Shown: positions 1 to 12,193, counted from the first letter of the stretch. The stretch: 64,000 nt of DNA from Haemonchus contortus (GCA_000469685.2 LS997565.1:48294336-48358335), one strand, 5' to 3'. The notes: generated from the letters alone by a model not told the origin. Numbers and translations are program-made.

Positions 1-2
1 TG

Positions 3-146
3 TGCGTGAACATTCACGCACCAATGCACTGGATTCTGATGCAGGGACGCGCATTGCCTAAGTTCCTGAAACAGGTGATGACCGATTGGCCTGACTACCC
101 TAGCCACAATTCCCACCTTGGGGACTTTTCCAACATTCGGCGCTAG
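3..146 (+). CDS. Possible coding exon at the window edge, unrecognised
   Basis: An open frame runs in from the left edge and stops at TAG 144-146. It reads protein-like (for example MHWILMQGRALPKFLKQ), and that stretch is followed by a CAG|GTGATG donor-like site near 82. It could be an internal exon ending at that donor, a terminal exon, or chance. I recognise no family and the sequence to the left is not visible. Confidence 0.15.
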   Translation, partial: CVNIHAPMHWILMQGRALPKFLKQVMTDWPDYPSHNSHLGDFSNIRR

Positions 147-235
147 AGGTAGAGGAGGAGATGCAGCCGACCTCGCAAACCCATAATGGTGTTCAAGAAC
201 ATCTATTATCCAAGATCTATAGTATTTTAACTAGG

Positions 236-531
236 CCTCAGAGGGAAGGAGCTCCGGAGTGGGTGAATTAACGGAATGTTCAATACCCCATCCCAGCTCT
301 TTCCACGAAGTAATCATTCCACCCACCCCAGTGCTCCTCCTCCTGGCTTGGGTGAAAATTATACTGGCGAAGAACTGTCTATATTCACGAGTAAGATCGG
401 ATTCTCCCCCTTGTCTGCGCTCCAGCGCTGGATGTTTGATAGGAGCGGTGCTTCTTCGCTTCTCCTCCTGCCCCCCCCCCCCAGATTTGCCTGAATTATT
501 GTCTGTTGGCAGTATTATGAAAAACAAATAA
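236..531 (+). CDS. Possible 3'-terminal exon, unrecognised
   Basis: A frame opens directly after a TTTTAACTAG acceptor-like site and stays open for about 98 codons to a TAA at 529-531. That stop overlaps an AATAAA. A second plus-strand frame (276-494, ATG start, peptide SAPPPGLGENY inside) and a minus-strand frame (231-527) are also open here. The stretch includes a poly-C run near 470-482. At most one frame can be real and none matches a family I know. Confidence 0.15.
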
Positions 532-2123
532 ATAAGCAGTGTTAGTAAAGCTTTCCAGACAGGGTCTCAGTATTAAATACTTGTTCGTTCTCAAATTGGG
601 AATCGCAAAGCCGTCTGAGCTCTCATAGAACTGAATGTATACAATTTGTAAGGTCCGTCGTGTGCTGATTCGATGTCATGAGTCAACTAAAAGAGCCCAT
701 AGAAAAGAAAGGTTTTGATGGAGGAGTGGGTGCCCATCTGGGGACCACATAAGCAATAACCGGCTTTTTGGTGGAGGACATTCCCTTCTCCATTGCCTGT
801 CAAGCTAAAGTACAGCTTGTCATCATCCTATAACAACACATACTACCACAATGGAAGTTGACATGGCCCAAAAGGGAAGAAATGTTATAGTCTCAAGTCA
901 TAAAGCTGTTGCGTTGGGTACGATTTCTTGCATAGAATTGGCAGTCTAGTCAAACCTAATGGGAGGATCAGCTACAAACAATTCCCAAATACAAATACAA
1001 TTACAACTACAATTACAATTGACTACAAATAAATCACAAAAGGAATCAAAAACGAGCGACATGCAAGTGAGGTAAGCACCAAAACGGAAGCTCAAAGCAG
1101 GAGTTTGGTTTCTACAGTGTTCCGCGGTCGCGGATCCTAGTCCGAACGCCAGGTTGCGATGCAACACAGCCCTATGACAACCCTACCTACTGGTCCTGAG
1201 TATTCGCTCCCATGAAGTAACTACAACCTGGGGATGGGAGCCAATGTTCAGTCCAAAAGGACATGAGCTACTTCTACATGCAAGCTCCTACATGGACGCA
1301 TGAGAAAGGCCTGCAGACATTTCTCGGTGGTTTTAAACAGAAGTAGATGTAGTAAGACAATTGAATAAACAAGTAAAGTAAACAAAAACGCGGGTGTAAA
1401 GGGGATCGAAATGGTGGAGAAAAGTTAAGACAAAATTCAAGACCAGGATGAAGAAGAAGAGAGTGGTGGTATAAAGAAGAAAAGGCCATCTGAGACCCAT
1501 AATCAAGCTCTACTGCGCCTTAGTAAGCTGCTCATATCCATTAACCTTGAAAACTGAGCAGAACCTTTAAAATAGAGTGACTGGGTGAAAGTCGCACAAG
1601 CTAGAGTACTCTGAGCACCTAGCATCAATTCACCTAGAAACTGAATGCATGGCGCAATCAAATGGATTCATCTGAGTTCACTGAAATGCTGAAGAGGAGT
1701 TCTATCAGATGAATAGAGTTACTCAACCTTAACTTGATAGAAGTCTTAATGGTCGGAACCAAAAGTTTCAGAAGTGCCTCATTAGTCAGTCCATTTTCAG
1801 ATGCCATAAAAGCAACATTCTAATGATTGACGCTATTCTAATGAGAGTCAGTAAAAACTAAGATGACTGGGGAATGCAGCAAATTGAAGGCATGATTAGT
1901 CCATTCCAAGAACATGTTGTTCTTGACTAACAGCCTTGCCTAATTGTCGAAGGGCATCCAAGTACTAACCGCCCCAATAGAATGTCTACTCCTTAGTTTT
2001 AATTTCTCTGGCTCCATTTCAGACTTTCTCTAAAACAACCCTCGAAAAAAAAGAGAGAACACTCCTGAAAACCTACGAATTCACTCTTCTGAACCCAGGG
2101 GACAGCTGATAAACTCTTAATTG
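532..2123. other. No gene recognised
   Basis: Only short chance-length open frames. A simple CAAATA/CAATTA-rich stretch lies at about 980-1030. I see no coding, RNA or regulatory signal I can support. Confidence 0.4.
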
Positions 2124-2417
2124 AAGGATAAAGTTTTTGGCTTCAATCGATCCAGTCTGAGGAATGCGCCCCTGCACCCGACTTCCATTCAGAACCGTAG
2201 TGGCGTAATAAGTACGTATGTTTCTTATGCAATGACCTGCGGTGGCCAGCCGATGTATAAGTCAATGTTTTTATCCTCCCAGACAAGTCTGGTACCAATC
2301 AACCGATCTCGGAAGGATGGAAGGTTTTTTTGGCCTGAGCGGATATCAACCCAATATTCGAACCCTTGACCATGCGTGTGAGATAGTGCGCCACTTGCCA
2401 CAACACCACCTCCGCTC
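2124..2417 (-). repeat. tRNA-derived SINE (family A), near full length
   Basis: Read on the minus strand, the element starts GCGGAGGTGGTGT, followed by an A-box-like TGGCAAGTGG and a B-box-like GGTTCGAAT about 35 nt later. This is an internal Pol III promoter of tRNA type. A body of about 210 bp follows, shared with the other copies (lines around CCGATGTAYAAGTC and ATTCAGAAY on the plus strand). The 3' end is TTTATC-rich. I found no clear target-site duplication for this copy. Confidence 0.85.
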
Positions 2418-3019
2418 CGTCAGTGGGACTACTGTGTTAAAATTAAATCAGAACAAATCATTGATGCTCTAGACCGTTCGACAATCATGAAAAGGAAAAT
2501 CATGAAATAAACCACTTGATAGTATACTCCCGAGGATGACAGAATCTTTCGGCCTCGCCCATTACTGACGGACCTCAAAAATCCTCTATGTAAGCTGAAC
2601 CTACCCATGAACCACATGTAGGTTGTGTTGTGCATTTCAAAAGTCGCAATCAATGCTAAGCCCCTTATCCCTTGCCCTCCATTTCTAAGACGAATCAATG
2701 TGGCCTCGTCCCAACATCGGAACTCAACACGGCAAACAATCAATCGCCTCAAAGAAAACCCAGTCGGAGCATCAAATTTGATTGACGTTTGGTGTTCGTT
2801 GAAGCATAAAGCTCCTATTAGGGATGAGATTTTTATTTGCCTCCAACGAAATCTTTTGGTAGATCCAATAAGGGCGTGAATCGACCATCAGGCTACATAG
2901 TGAACCTGATAAATTTGAGCGATGAAAATTTCTTTACTCAGTTAATTTTAAAACGACACTACTTTTCAATCTAGCGAAGTGACTTCAGGGAAGGATCACA
3001 ACTACCAATTTTTGAGGGT
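2418..3019. other. No gene recognised
   Basis: Opposed open frames lie at 2429-2752 (minus, 107 codons) and 2625-2879 (plus, 84 codons). Both are of chance length for this composition and neither is recognisable. Confidence 0.35.
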
Positions 3020-3033
3020 AACCAGGATAGTTG

Positions 3034-3281
3034 GATATAGGAGACGTAGTGACGAGACTATACACGCATGGTTCGAGGATCGAATCTCAGATTGGTCACC
3101 TTATCGGTACCAGGATTGTCCGGGAAGATAGAGGCTTTGACTTGTTCATAAGCTGGTCACTGCAAGTCATTGTATGGGTCACACACGCAGATAAAACGCC
3201 ACTATGTCTCGGAATGGGGGTTGAGTGTGGGGGCTTTATTCTAAAAACGGGATCTATTAACGTCAAAGACTTTTGCTTTTC
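3034..3281 (+). repeat. SINE family A copy with 14-bp target-site duplication
   Basis: This is a diverged plus-strand copy with a tRNA-like head at about 3036-3090 (GTAGTG..., B-box-like GGATCGAATCTC) and the 3' end CGTCAAAGACTTTT. It is bracketed by a perfect direct repeat AACCAGGATAGTTG at 3020-3033 and 3282-3295. That is the expected footprint of LINE-mediated retroposition. At 248 bp it is shorter than the roughly 295-bp full length. Confidence 0.85.
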
Positions 3282-3295
3282 AACCAGGATAGTTG

Positions 3296-4207
3296 AGCAG
3301 GTTACAAGCATGTTAACAACGTGAATTAATTAAACTTACGAGGGGAATTCCCAATGTTGACCCTGGTCTGGCTCTAAAATGTCGAGAGGTTCGTCGCGAA
3401 AGCCCTCAGCTTTTATTGGAATCGTTTTGGCATCAAACAACAATGTCTACGACTGCTCTTTACGGCCGTTATAGGCTGGAATTCAAATTCGCCGTAGAAA
3501 TGGATCATTTGGATCCAAAATTAGCAATTCTGCTCGCTTTTTGGAAAAAAAGCAAAGCGGAGCAGCTTTGCATTACGATGGAAACCCGGATTTTAGGGGT
3601 CACCTCCATGACAGCTGAGTGAGTATTTCTTATTGGATATTGCTAGAATGATACTTCTGGGGTACCTGTTCGTTGTGCATTGAAGATCTAATGTTCTCCA
3701 TGCGTCCGCTGGTTGGAAGTATTCAATGTGTATAGGGCCCTAGGTAGCGCTGTTTGACATTTTCCGGAAATTGGGAGGTCGCTTGAACAGAGCTACCACC
3801 AGTCGCATAAGGACCCTTCCTTCTCAAACATGTGCCCCGACACCGTGCGAAGAGACAACTAGCATTCTGTACTTAGGTACCTATGGACCTGTGATTGAAT
3901 CCTAGATGGAAGACCAAGCATCTGAGCCTTTCTTTCTTCCTAGTTGACTAATTGTGGGGATGAATAATGACTCCTTTATTGAGTGCATCCTTGAAATCAT
4001 TGTGTAGGCTGAATAAGCATCTGGCAGCCGTCGTTATTCGGAAAAAATCTGTACGGGCCAACGAACACCAAAGCGAGATTATTTAAGACTGGAAATGTTA
4101 TTCGCTATATTTCGAGAATATCTTAAGAGGTCCAGGTGACAATAGAGGATAATAGTGCACAATATGTAGGAATTGCAATTGGACGTGTAAGAAGTCTTGT
4201 CCTTGAA
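3296..4207. other. Unrecognised; one small ORF
   Basis: A small plus-strand ORF with an ATG in good context (aacaATGTCTACG, from about 3443) runs 60 codons to 3622 and ends beside a GTGAGT. It is not recognisable and is of chance length. Nothing else is visible. Confidence 0.3.
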
Positions 4208-4282
4208 CATGCGTAATTATTATTGTTATTTATTACAGTATGTAATAATTAATTATTGTAATAATAATGTAATTATTAATCA
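4208..4282. repeat. AT-rich low-complexity tract
   Basis: An ATTATT/TAATAAT-rich stretch, partly self-complementary (TGTAATAATTAATTATTGTA). It is probably microsatellite-like. Confidence 0.7.
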
Positions 4283-5410
4283 ACAGTATTCCTCTCGATT
4301 GGTAAAAAACCGTTAGCCGGTGGAAAAACCTATCTTTGCGAGCCGTAGAGAACTCAGAAATTGAAGGCAGCGCTTACTGTGAAAGTGATTCCTGAGTTTT
4401 CCTACTTACCATTAGCCGACGTATACACCTCAAGCGGACGAGTTCCCACAGCTTATTCCCAATTCTTTTTTTTTTGCTTTTTTTCCAGAGATTTGAGATT
4501 GTCTAAATGAGCAAATTTCATGATTGCTCCCTCATTTGCAATGAGGCCACCTTTGAGAATATTTAGTGTTCATAGACGAGGGCAATAAAATAGCAATAGC
4601 GTATTATTGGATTTTTTTGGCAAGAAAACAGAAATTGCACTTATGGGAGAGAGTATGAACAGAGCATGAAATAGCTTCGAACGACCACAGAGAGCAGCAA
4701 GAAAAGTTACATTCCGAAGCAATTAGCCAAACCAAGAAAAAACCCCCGAAAATATTGACAAATGGTCAGAGTATATACATCGAACTAATTAGTTTCCATA
4801 ATGTTCAACAAAGTTCAGTTGAGGATGATTTACTGCCTATGAATTTACCGTATCTCAATCGAAGATGTGTTCCTGACACGAATAGGATAGGAATCGAAGG
4901 AACGGTAAGTATCAATGCGGTTGAAATTCAGGATAAAAATTGTTTCTCCGACTTCTCCCTGGAATGTTCCTGCAAGCCTCAAAAACAGTACAGGAATCGC
5001 TGTTGGGTCGGAAATGGTCTAGGGCGTAATAAGGGCTCTTAGAACGGCATACCGAAGGTAGGCACCCGAGAAAGACGAGTTGTCACGGCATTGCAGGGTT
5101 TGTAGAGGGTGCCGAATTCGGATGCTGCACGCAGGCAGCTTACTGCAGTCAGTTGTACGTGACGGCGCGCACAGTTGGACAGCTCGTCCAATGCCGTTTC
5201 CGCGCAACCTCTGCCGTCACTTTCTCGTCCGAACCCTCAGTTTTCGATTTGTTTTTTGCCTTTTTTCGCACTATTCTGGACTGCTACTCCCTCATCTGAA
5301 TTAAATATCCAATTAGTACGAAGTGTACCTTTGATCGGTAGGACTTTGATCTGCGATAACCAGGCTTGTATGTATGTCAGCAGGTCTGGGCAATGTTGTA
5401 GGTACATAGT
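4283..5410. other. Unrecognised; one open frame
   Basis: A plus-strand frame at 4755-5042 (95 codons, no ATG near the start) contains a GTAAGT donor-like site at about 4913. It matches no family I know. From 5100 to 5250 the sequence is GC-richer with several overlapping short frames. Confidence 0.3.
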
Positions 5411-5572
5411 GGTCAAGTGTTACCAGATTCGTTTAGGAGTATAAAAGCGCTGATGTGCATCATCTGAGCACCTCAAGTCGTTGTATAGGTTACATATGCA
5501 TTCAGTACGCCACTGCGATTCCCAATGGAAGTCGAAGCGTGTCAACGAGATTGATAAACGCCCTTGACTTCA
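5411..5572 (+). repeat. SINE family A, 5'-truncated copy
   Basis: Plus-strand copy lacking the tRNA-like head. It matches the body (GGTTACATATGCATTCAG, ACGCCACTGCGATT, AATGGAAGTCGA) and the 3' region ending GATAAACGCCCTTGACTT. I see no duplication of the target. Confidence 0.75.
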
Positions 5573-6872
5573 CTCTTTGTCCTTTATAAAATAGATATAA
5601 GCATGGAAGTGAGCTAAGAATGTCACTGGAAGTGCAGTGGATGTGCGCATCCCAATAGAATTCGTCAAAAAACGTCATACTTGCACTTTACGAATAGTAT
5701 TGAAATTCGAAGTTGAGGAAAACCAATCATGAGGAATTCACGGAGGAATTGGAAAAACGATGACACCCTCTACCCTCTATGTCGATCGACGAGGAACGAG
5801 GAAAATTGACAGATCTAATTCCCAGGTCAGTAGATTCAACGCTCACACCTTATGATTAGGCTAATCCCACTATTCCATCTACGATATCTCGATGAAATTC
5901 GGGTGTAAAATTGTGGAGACGAGCAATCATTGAGATTCTCTCCTTTTAAGCAGCTTCAAAGCGGCTTTCCCTTTTGGCTAACATGGAAACATCCTGGCAG
6001 GGAAATACTGGCGTGGGGTCGAAAGTATACAAAAAGTAATGAGCGTATGTACTCTGCCTTCCCAAACTCTGGAGCATTATGTTTCTGCAGTTGAATCCTA
6101 GTTATTGGAAGCTGCAGTCAATTGCAACGTTGAAGTGAGAGTGTCTACTTTAAAGTAACAGCTTCCACAATTGAATGGAAAAAGAAGGAAGTTGAATCGG
6201 AACAGGTGAAGCCAGATAGCTGAACAAGGTCATGTTTATGGATCCAGAAACGGACGAGTTTGACAACTTTATTGGACACTTCTAAATTTCGCAGTATTCA
6301 AAGAAATTGTAGCAGTACAAGAGATACGTTGCAAAGAGGATTCCCACAAAGAACGAAAAATGTACATGATTTGGAGTCCATAAATAGGGAGAGCGGCAAA
6401 TCTATGGTTAGGGAGCCCCATGGCAGATAAAAAGGCTCGAATGCTGTAACAGCTTGTACAGTAAGTAACAAATCAGAACAGTTTTGCCACCGGATAAGCA
6501 TAGGCGAAGAAAAGCAAGCACAAGAAAGTGAAAAGATCATGATTACAGTCAAGGAAGAGGCACGTAACCAGCACCCAAATTCTCTTGAACGCTAGGGCCC
6601 CACTCAGAGGGGCACATTCTAGTATGTCCCATCGATTTTGAAGTTTTTCTTACCCTCTTATGGATATGCACTGCTACTATAAAACCTCAGTGCTCCCTAT
6701 GCATAAAGACAAGGGGCAAGGTTATGAGCAGCTCCATCCCCTGCAAGACCAATCTTCTCATGCTCTATCATTCATTAGGTTCTTAGCCCTACTAGAGCGA
6801 ATCACATCATGTAATCTACAATCACATTTGTATTCATTTACCGTTATTTACCACTTCTATAGTATTTAAAAT
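5573..6872. other. No gene recognised
   Basis: Only short frames (for example minus-strand 6298-6552). I see no repeat, RNA or regulatory signal that I can support. Confidence 0.4.
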
Positions 6873-6953
6873 TTCCAAAGAACAAAATTAAAATTGTCGT
6901 AAAAATCAAGGAAAGTTCCAAAGAACAGAATTAAATTGTCACAAAAATCAAGC
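6873..6953. repeat. Short tandem duplication, about 42-bp period
   Basis: Two adjacent copies begin TTCCAAAGAACARAATTAAA at 6873 and about 6917. Each ends in an AAAAATCAAG block. The second copy is slightly shorter and differs at a few bases. Confidence 0.8.
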
Positions 6954-7727
6954 TCAGTGGAGAGCATAGTGCTTGAGCTATACGGGAAATTTTAAAAGCC
7001 GGTTCTTTCCTCTTTTTCCCACCACTAATGCCCTATAGCACTGTTTTTGCGTGAACAAAACGAAGAATAAACAGGTTTTTGTTGGTGGTTACAGTGATCA
7101 ACGTTACCAATGCCGTATATGGGCAAAAGGGATTACCATTGCTGCCGCTCTACCGAAATCGGAAATAGAAGGTGCTCCCACTGGATCATTCTCACCTTCT
7201 TTACGATTATCCTCGTGAAAAAAATGGTTATTTTATACTATTTCGACAACAAAGGAAAAGGCCTGGTTGGCATGGGGGAGTAACTATTCAGGATTTCATT
7301 CCTGGACCATGCTTTTGTGTAGGGCGCCACCTGCCTCTACACCATAAGAAATAACCAGAGAAAGCGATTCTACCAAGTCAATATTCCCTGCAAGAAAACC
7401 TGTATAGAGAGCAGGAAGCCTGAACATTTTCGAAATTCACGGAAAATAGCTCAGGGAAAGACTAAATCGTGAAATTTATGCAATACCCCCTTATATAAAT
7501 TGAAAAATCATTTCAGTAGCCATTGTTGGGGGCTGCAATCCAGATCTGACAATGGGCAGTAAACCATTGATGCAAAAGCTACGATTTCCCTAGTAGTTGG
7601 AATAAAAACATGGGAAAATGCAGCAAATTCCCCTGCTTCTGCATATAACGTTGTTTTGGCTTCGAACCCTAACGGTTGGTATAAAAACCTGCGCAAAAAG
7701 GGCGCCCATGACTGGTTTTTTCTTCAG
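6954..7727. other. No gene recognised
   Basis: An acceptor-like CATTTCAG at about 7514 is followed by a short open stretch. It has no convincing donor or homology. Confidence 0.3.
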
Positions 7728-7790
7728 GTTTTTCCCATGGTCAATCCCATGCCATTATATGCAATTGTCTACGAATGTCTACGGTTGCAC
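7728..7790 (+). CDS. Possible 21-codon internal exon
   Basis: A strong pyrimidine-rich acceptor (GGTTTTTTCTTCAG) and a consensus donor (GTAAGT at 7791) bracket exactly 21 open codons, reading VFPMVNPMPLYAIVYECLRL then H. I find no partner exon or homology, so this may be coincidence. Confidence 0.25.
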
Positions 7791-9920
7791 GTAAGTGGAT
7801 TTACCTATTTGGGCGATGCATTATTGGTAATCGAGTTTATTTACCCAATTTTGAGATCAACACGGAGCAGTCCCGTGGGGTCCCAGCGCCAGGAACCGAA
7901 GGGTATAATATCTTTGGCTCCCTAGACGATAAAAAGTCAACAAAAATAATGGTATTCGAAGAAGAATAAAGAAGTTCTAATAAAATTTTATCTTGTGTTA
8001 GATAAACAATATTCAAGAATAATTTCAAATAAGAGAATACAAACTCTAAAAAATCTTTGATAAAAAGTATTGAAAACGTATCTCTTATTTTTGTTATTGA
8101 GAATTATCAGATGGAATCAATGATTCACTTGTAAAAAATATTGCTACTAAAAAAAATATTTACTGGGTCCACAAAGACCTCACAGAGGCCTTTTACTTAT
8201 TTTCTGTATTTTGAACTATTTGAAGCAAACACAAAGGATAATTGGGGAATCTACCAATTAGTGTAAGTGGCTTAAGTAACACTCGAGGAAGAAAAGGTTA
8301 TTTTTGGTTTGTTTTCGGAGACAAAAAGGTCTTCCCACTGAAATGTTGCCCGACCGCCTACATAGTGAAGATGGCACTACAAGGCTAAGTTTGAATGGGG
8401 ACGATGATGGCCACTTCGACAGATTTTCATTTATTCTCTAGCCCTCAAAATTCTTAAGCCAAGGACATTTGGCAAGCCGTTGGCACCCTCGAAGTAGTGT
8501 CGAAAGTTTTGGCTCGAAAGAATTGGGTTCAACGAAATCCCAAGAAACTGAGTCGAAGAAAATATTCGAATCCTGTAGATGGGAAGGAGGGGTAATTTGG
8601 AAATTTCGAGAATGCATAAGCAGGTCATAATCCCACGCCATACAGAAAAGAAACCCTTCTCAAAGACAGTATCTCAACTCTCTAAATGGAAGAAAAAAGA
8701 AGAAATGATTCGAGGGCTATCAGGGACAGGTGATCCCTGGAATCGAAGCACAGCCATTTAACACCATACAGATTCTCCAGCTCAAAACAATATTTGAGCT
8801 CCTTAGAGGGCGTAGAAAAGATGATTTTAAGGGGAAATTTTTTTTCGAAGTTCGATGGAGACCACACCCCTTCAACTGTCAATCGATACAAGTCCGGTTG
8901 AAAATGAAGGAGCATAAATATTTGAATAAAAATGAATAGCTTTTTTAATGGGGAAATAAAAAATGAAGGGTACATGGGATGATGCAATCGAAATTGAAAG
9001 TAACATTTTGACCTTCAGAAATTTTAATTCAAAAACCCAACAACGAAACAATAATGTAAACGTGTCGTGTCGTTAACCATGCTTTGCATTCTGGAGCACC
9101 TCGACACTATTAAGTCGGGCCCGACGATCGATTTCTCGACGCAAACATCGAGCTTAAAAGGAGCGAAAATGAGCAAGATGGGGGGAAACTGGGTGGTGTG
9201 AGAAACATACACCCACAGCCACATCCCACATAAGGGACCCATCAGTTTCCGGCCGCTCCCCGGATGTCAGTTTCTTTCGTTTGGCTACCAGGACTTTGCC
9301 AGGCTTCGTTGTTTTCTGGAATACTCGACATAGCTCCATAGGGAAATTGCGTTGAGGTGTTGGTAGTGGGAATGATGGAGTGAGGCCAAAAGAAAGCATT
9401 AATGGGGACCTTGTTGTTGTTGTTACTACATAACAGGCATTACTTATGACGGCTTCCCATCTCGGCTCAATCCACATTCATTCATAATCATTTCAGTAAA
9501 AAACACCAATCCACAACTACCAAGCAGTAACATCAGGGGAAACATGAAGTGCTACGAAATCGTAGCAGAATCCAAAAACGGAGGTAAAGAGCTAGCAAAA
9601 TGGAGAAAGCTAGGACAACTGGGGTCCTAACAGACCATATTATCTCTGTGGGAAGCCCAGAAGATAAAAATTCCACAAAAGTATTACACGATTCAAGAAA
9701 GAGTAAAGTAAAAGGTGGCAGTTCAGGTGAAGTAAATCGAGTAACAGCTCTTGGCCAAAATAGAATTCGGCTTCGATAGCCAGTAATTTTGGGTAGATGA
9801 TAGGGATTTTTAAGCATCAACTGGATCATTAAATTTAATTGGCTTCCTTGAACATATCTGGTATTCCGGAAGTAGCGGGAGGTCGACCTGCGCACTAGTC
9901 TATAGCCTAATAAAGAATAA
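7791..9920. other. Unrecognised; small minus-strand ORFs
   Basis: A minus-strand ORF from an ATG at about 8641 to 8438 (67 codons, beginning MAWDYDLLMH) lies just downstream of another open frame, 8987-8682. A third lies at 9477-9154. None is recognised and all are of chance length. The remainder is AT-rich with nothing visible. Confidence 0.3.
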
Positions 9921-10182
9921 AAGATAAAATTTTTGGCGTTAATCAATCCCGTCTGAAGGATGCGCCTCCACACTCGAATTCCATTCAGAATCGTAAGGCG
10001 TAATGAGTACATATGTGGCCTATACAATGGCTTGCGATAGCCAGCCGATGTACAAGTCGGTGCTTTTATCCTCCCAGACTAGCCTGGTACCAATTTACCG
10101 ACCCCCGAGGGATGGAAGGCTTGCTTGCTTGGCCTAGGCGGGCATCGATCCGGGATTCGAACCCCTGACCGTGAGTGTGATA
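9921..10182 (-). repeat. SINE family A, head-truncated copy
   Basis: Minus-strand copy with an intact B-box-like GGTTCGAATCCC (complement of plus 10154-10166) and full body. It stops just before the A-box, so its internal promoter is broken. The 3' tail is TTTTATCTTTTATTC-like. Confidence 0.85.
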
Positions 10183-10217
10183 TTTATGGTCTCATAAGCC
10201 ATAAAAATGATGCACTT

Positions 10218-11163
10218 ATGGTTGATCAAATCCTATTAGAGATGCCATTCACTTTGGTTCGTAGCTGCGAAGGCTCTCTTTTATTCCGTGCTGTACCATC
10301 TGCGAGACGAGTCAATGCACAAGGCAGTGTTTCTGTCCTCATGCTCGGGTCTGATGCAAAGCAGCGAGCCAGGGAAGGACAGCGGAGCCCTGTAAGCTTC
10401 GTATGATTCAGTCCTTAAATGGTCCCTGAAGCATATCGCTGTAACACTGTCTTACTTCTACTCCTCTTCTTAATTTTAATCAATGCCGCAGACTACGCCA
10501 CGCAATTTGATACCATTTAGAATCGCTTCTGGATGCCTCTTAGGCCTATTCTATTCCAACCGATGTACAAATCAACACTTCAGCCCTTTCTGACTATTCC
10601 GTTACCATTTAGTTATCCCTAGAAGGTTGATAAAGGTTTGGTAGCCTCAGTGGTTCTAGTCGGGTCTGATAATAAGTCTAGTCCCTGAAGATTGTCTATG
10701 AACAAAGCCCTCTGACTCTAATACACATGACCGGCTTCCCAAAGCTTTTTATTCTAGCCTACTATGTAGGGATGATTCATATTCGACTTCAATCATACGG
10801 TGTCTGATTTGTGCGTGCCAAACAAGCAGCGTAATGCCTCGCCCCTCAATAAATGTAATATTGCACATGAATAAGCAATTGATTGAGTAAATAAAAGAAA
10901 AACCGGCCCACAACTTCCAATGTCATCTCCCAAAGCGTTCCAAAAGAAAGGGAAAGTTCCTATGCAGACTTGAAAATTTTTCCAAAAGTGTTGAAAAGCC
11001 ATTCTGCGGTCAGACGGTGGCACAACCACCCTTTCTTCAGGTCCAGTGCAATTTCCGCTGCTCCAACTTTGGAATTTCCTGGCCTTGCTACGTTTCAACG
11101 GCAAGTTGGCCATCTTTTGAAATGCCGAATGAATGCAGTAATTTTAAAGTGCTCGTATACTGA
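10218..11163 (+). CDS. Candidate two-exon ORF (10218-10391, 11041-11163), unrecognised
   Basis: Exon 1 starts at ATG 10218, has 58 codons, and ends at a GTAAGC donor (10392). Exon 2 starts after a CCACCCTTTCTTCAG acceptor at 11040 and stays open in the matching phase for 40 codons to TGA 11161-11163. It is cysteine-rich (QCNFRCSNFGISWPC). The 98-residue product matches no family I know. Exon 2 overlaps an opposite-strand ORF (10793-11113), so both cannot easily be real. A decayed SINE lies in the intron. Confidence 0.2.
10474..10672 (-). repeat. SINE family A, degenerate copy
   Basis: Weak but ordered matches to the family: AATTTTAATCAATGCC, GATACCATTTAGAATCG, CCAACCGATGTACAAATCAA and GTTACCATTTAGTTATCCC. 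The tRNA-like head is not recognisable. Confidence 0.55.
10793..11113 (-). CDS. Candidate 106-codon ORF, unrecognised
   Basis: A continuous minus-strand frame runs from ATG (11113) to a stop at 10793. It starts MANLPLKRSKARKFQSW and is basic at the N-terminus, with a hydrophobic middle (CGPVFLLFTQSIAYSCAI). There is no homology I recognise. A frame of this length is expected by chance more than once in a window this size. Confidence 0.2.
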   Translation of the reverse strand: MANLPLKRSKARKFQSWSSGNCTGPEERVVVPPSDRRMAFQHFWKNFQVCIGTFPFFWNALGDDIGSCGPVFLLFTQSIAYSCAILHLLRGEALRCLFGTHKSDTV

Positions 11164-12193
11164 TGGAAATAGTAAAACAAAAATTTAATTCAGTATAATG
11201 GAAGGCAAGTACATGTAGAGGCCCACTGAAACTATATAAACAAATTGATGTCTCACTTTGAGCCACTCAAGAAATTCTGTGATCAACGGTTTGGCAAGTT
11301 ATGAGTAAAAGTAAAAGGGGTTGCTTGGTTTAAAGGTAAGTTTCGCGACAAACAATTTGCAAGAATTGATAGTCAGGGGACAAAACCAGCTGCTGGGCAA
11401 AACTCGGGGGAAGAGAAACATGATTCAAAATGAAAATTGAATGTTGAACAGTTTGAGAGAGAGGTTCAAGATCGAAAAGAACATGTTTCTCGGGAAAGAG
11501 GGAAAATTCCCAAACTGAAGAAGTTACCAGCCAACAAATTTTGGGAAATTCGATACGGCATGATACAGTAAGCTTCAAATTTGTGGATATTGTGTCGACA
11601 ATTGAATTTTGAAGCCTATAAAAAGGTGGATAGTGATTTTAGGCATATCCTATAGATTACGACGTGCTTCAGACTTTCACCTTAAATTTTAGACTTAATA
11701 CACAAAAAAAACTGAAAAATTATCAGGTAGCTTGAATGCTCCTTTGGCCGGCATGAGAATTTGTTGAGCGGAAAAGCTCTGCGGAGTAAATGAAAACTGG
11801 AAAAATCAGAAGAAATGGCAGAAAAGGGGCAAAGTGACTTCTTCTAGCCACCCGAAGGCGTTTCTCCAAGGAGCACAAACATAAGATTGACATAGACGTT
11901 GTGGCTTTCTATGAGATTAACGAACCCCGCCATTCTAGGAATACTGGGTGGTTACTGAGATGGAAATGACCCCAGAAACAAAGGCAGAGAGCAAAAACTG
12001 CTATGAGAAGTCTGAGATTCGAGAAAGGACGTCATTGTTGGTCACTGATGAGGGATGGGCCTGATATCGGCCAATTTCCTCGAGGTTCCCTTAGAGAGAC
12101 ATAGCTCCATCTAAAATTTTAGGCGAATCCTCTACCTCTACAGAGCATTTGATGCTGATTTACTTGCTAAAATTTCTTGGCGGTATATGACAA
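11164..12193. other. No gene recognised
   Basis: Nothing visible beyond short frames, the longest being 11330-11578 on the minus strand. Confidence 0.4.

Noticed and set aside
9533..10027. 164-codon minus-strand frame
   Set aside because: Its first part is the antisense or sense body of a SINE copy and the rest shows no motif. It is best explained as a chance frame.
10125..10217. Start of a plus-strand frame reading RSGIRTPDRE
   Set aside because: This peptide is the translation of a tRNA-like B-box and not a protein.
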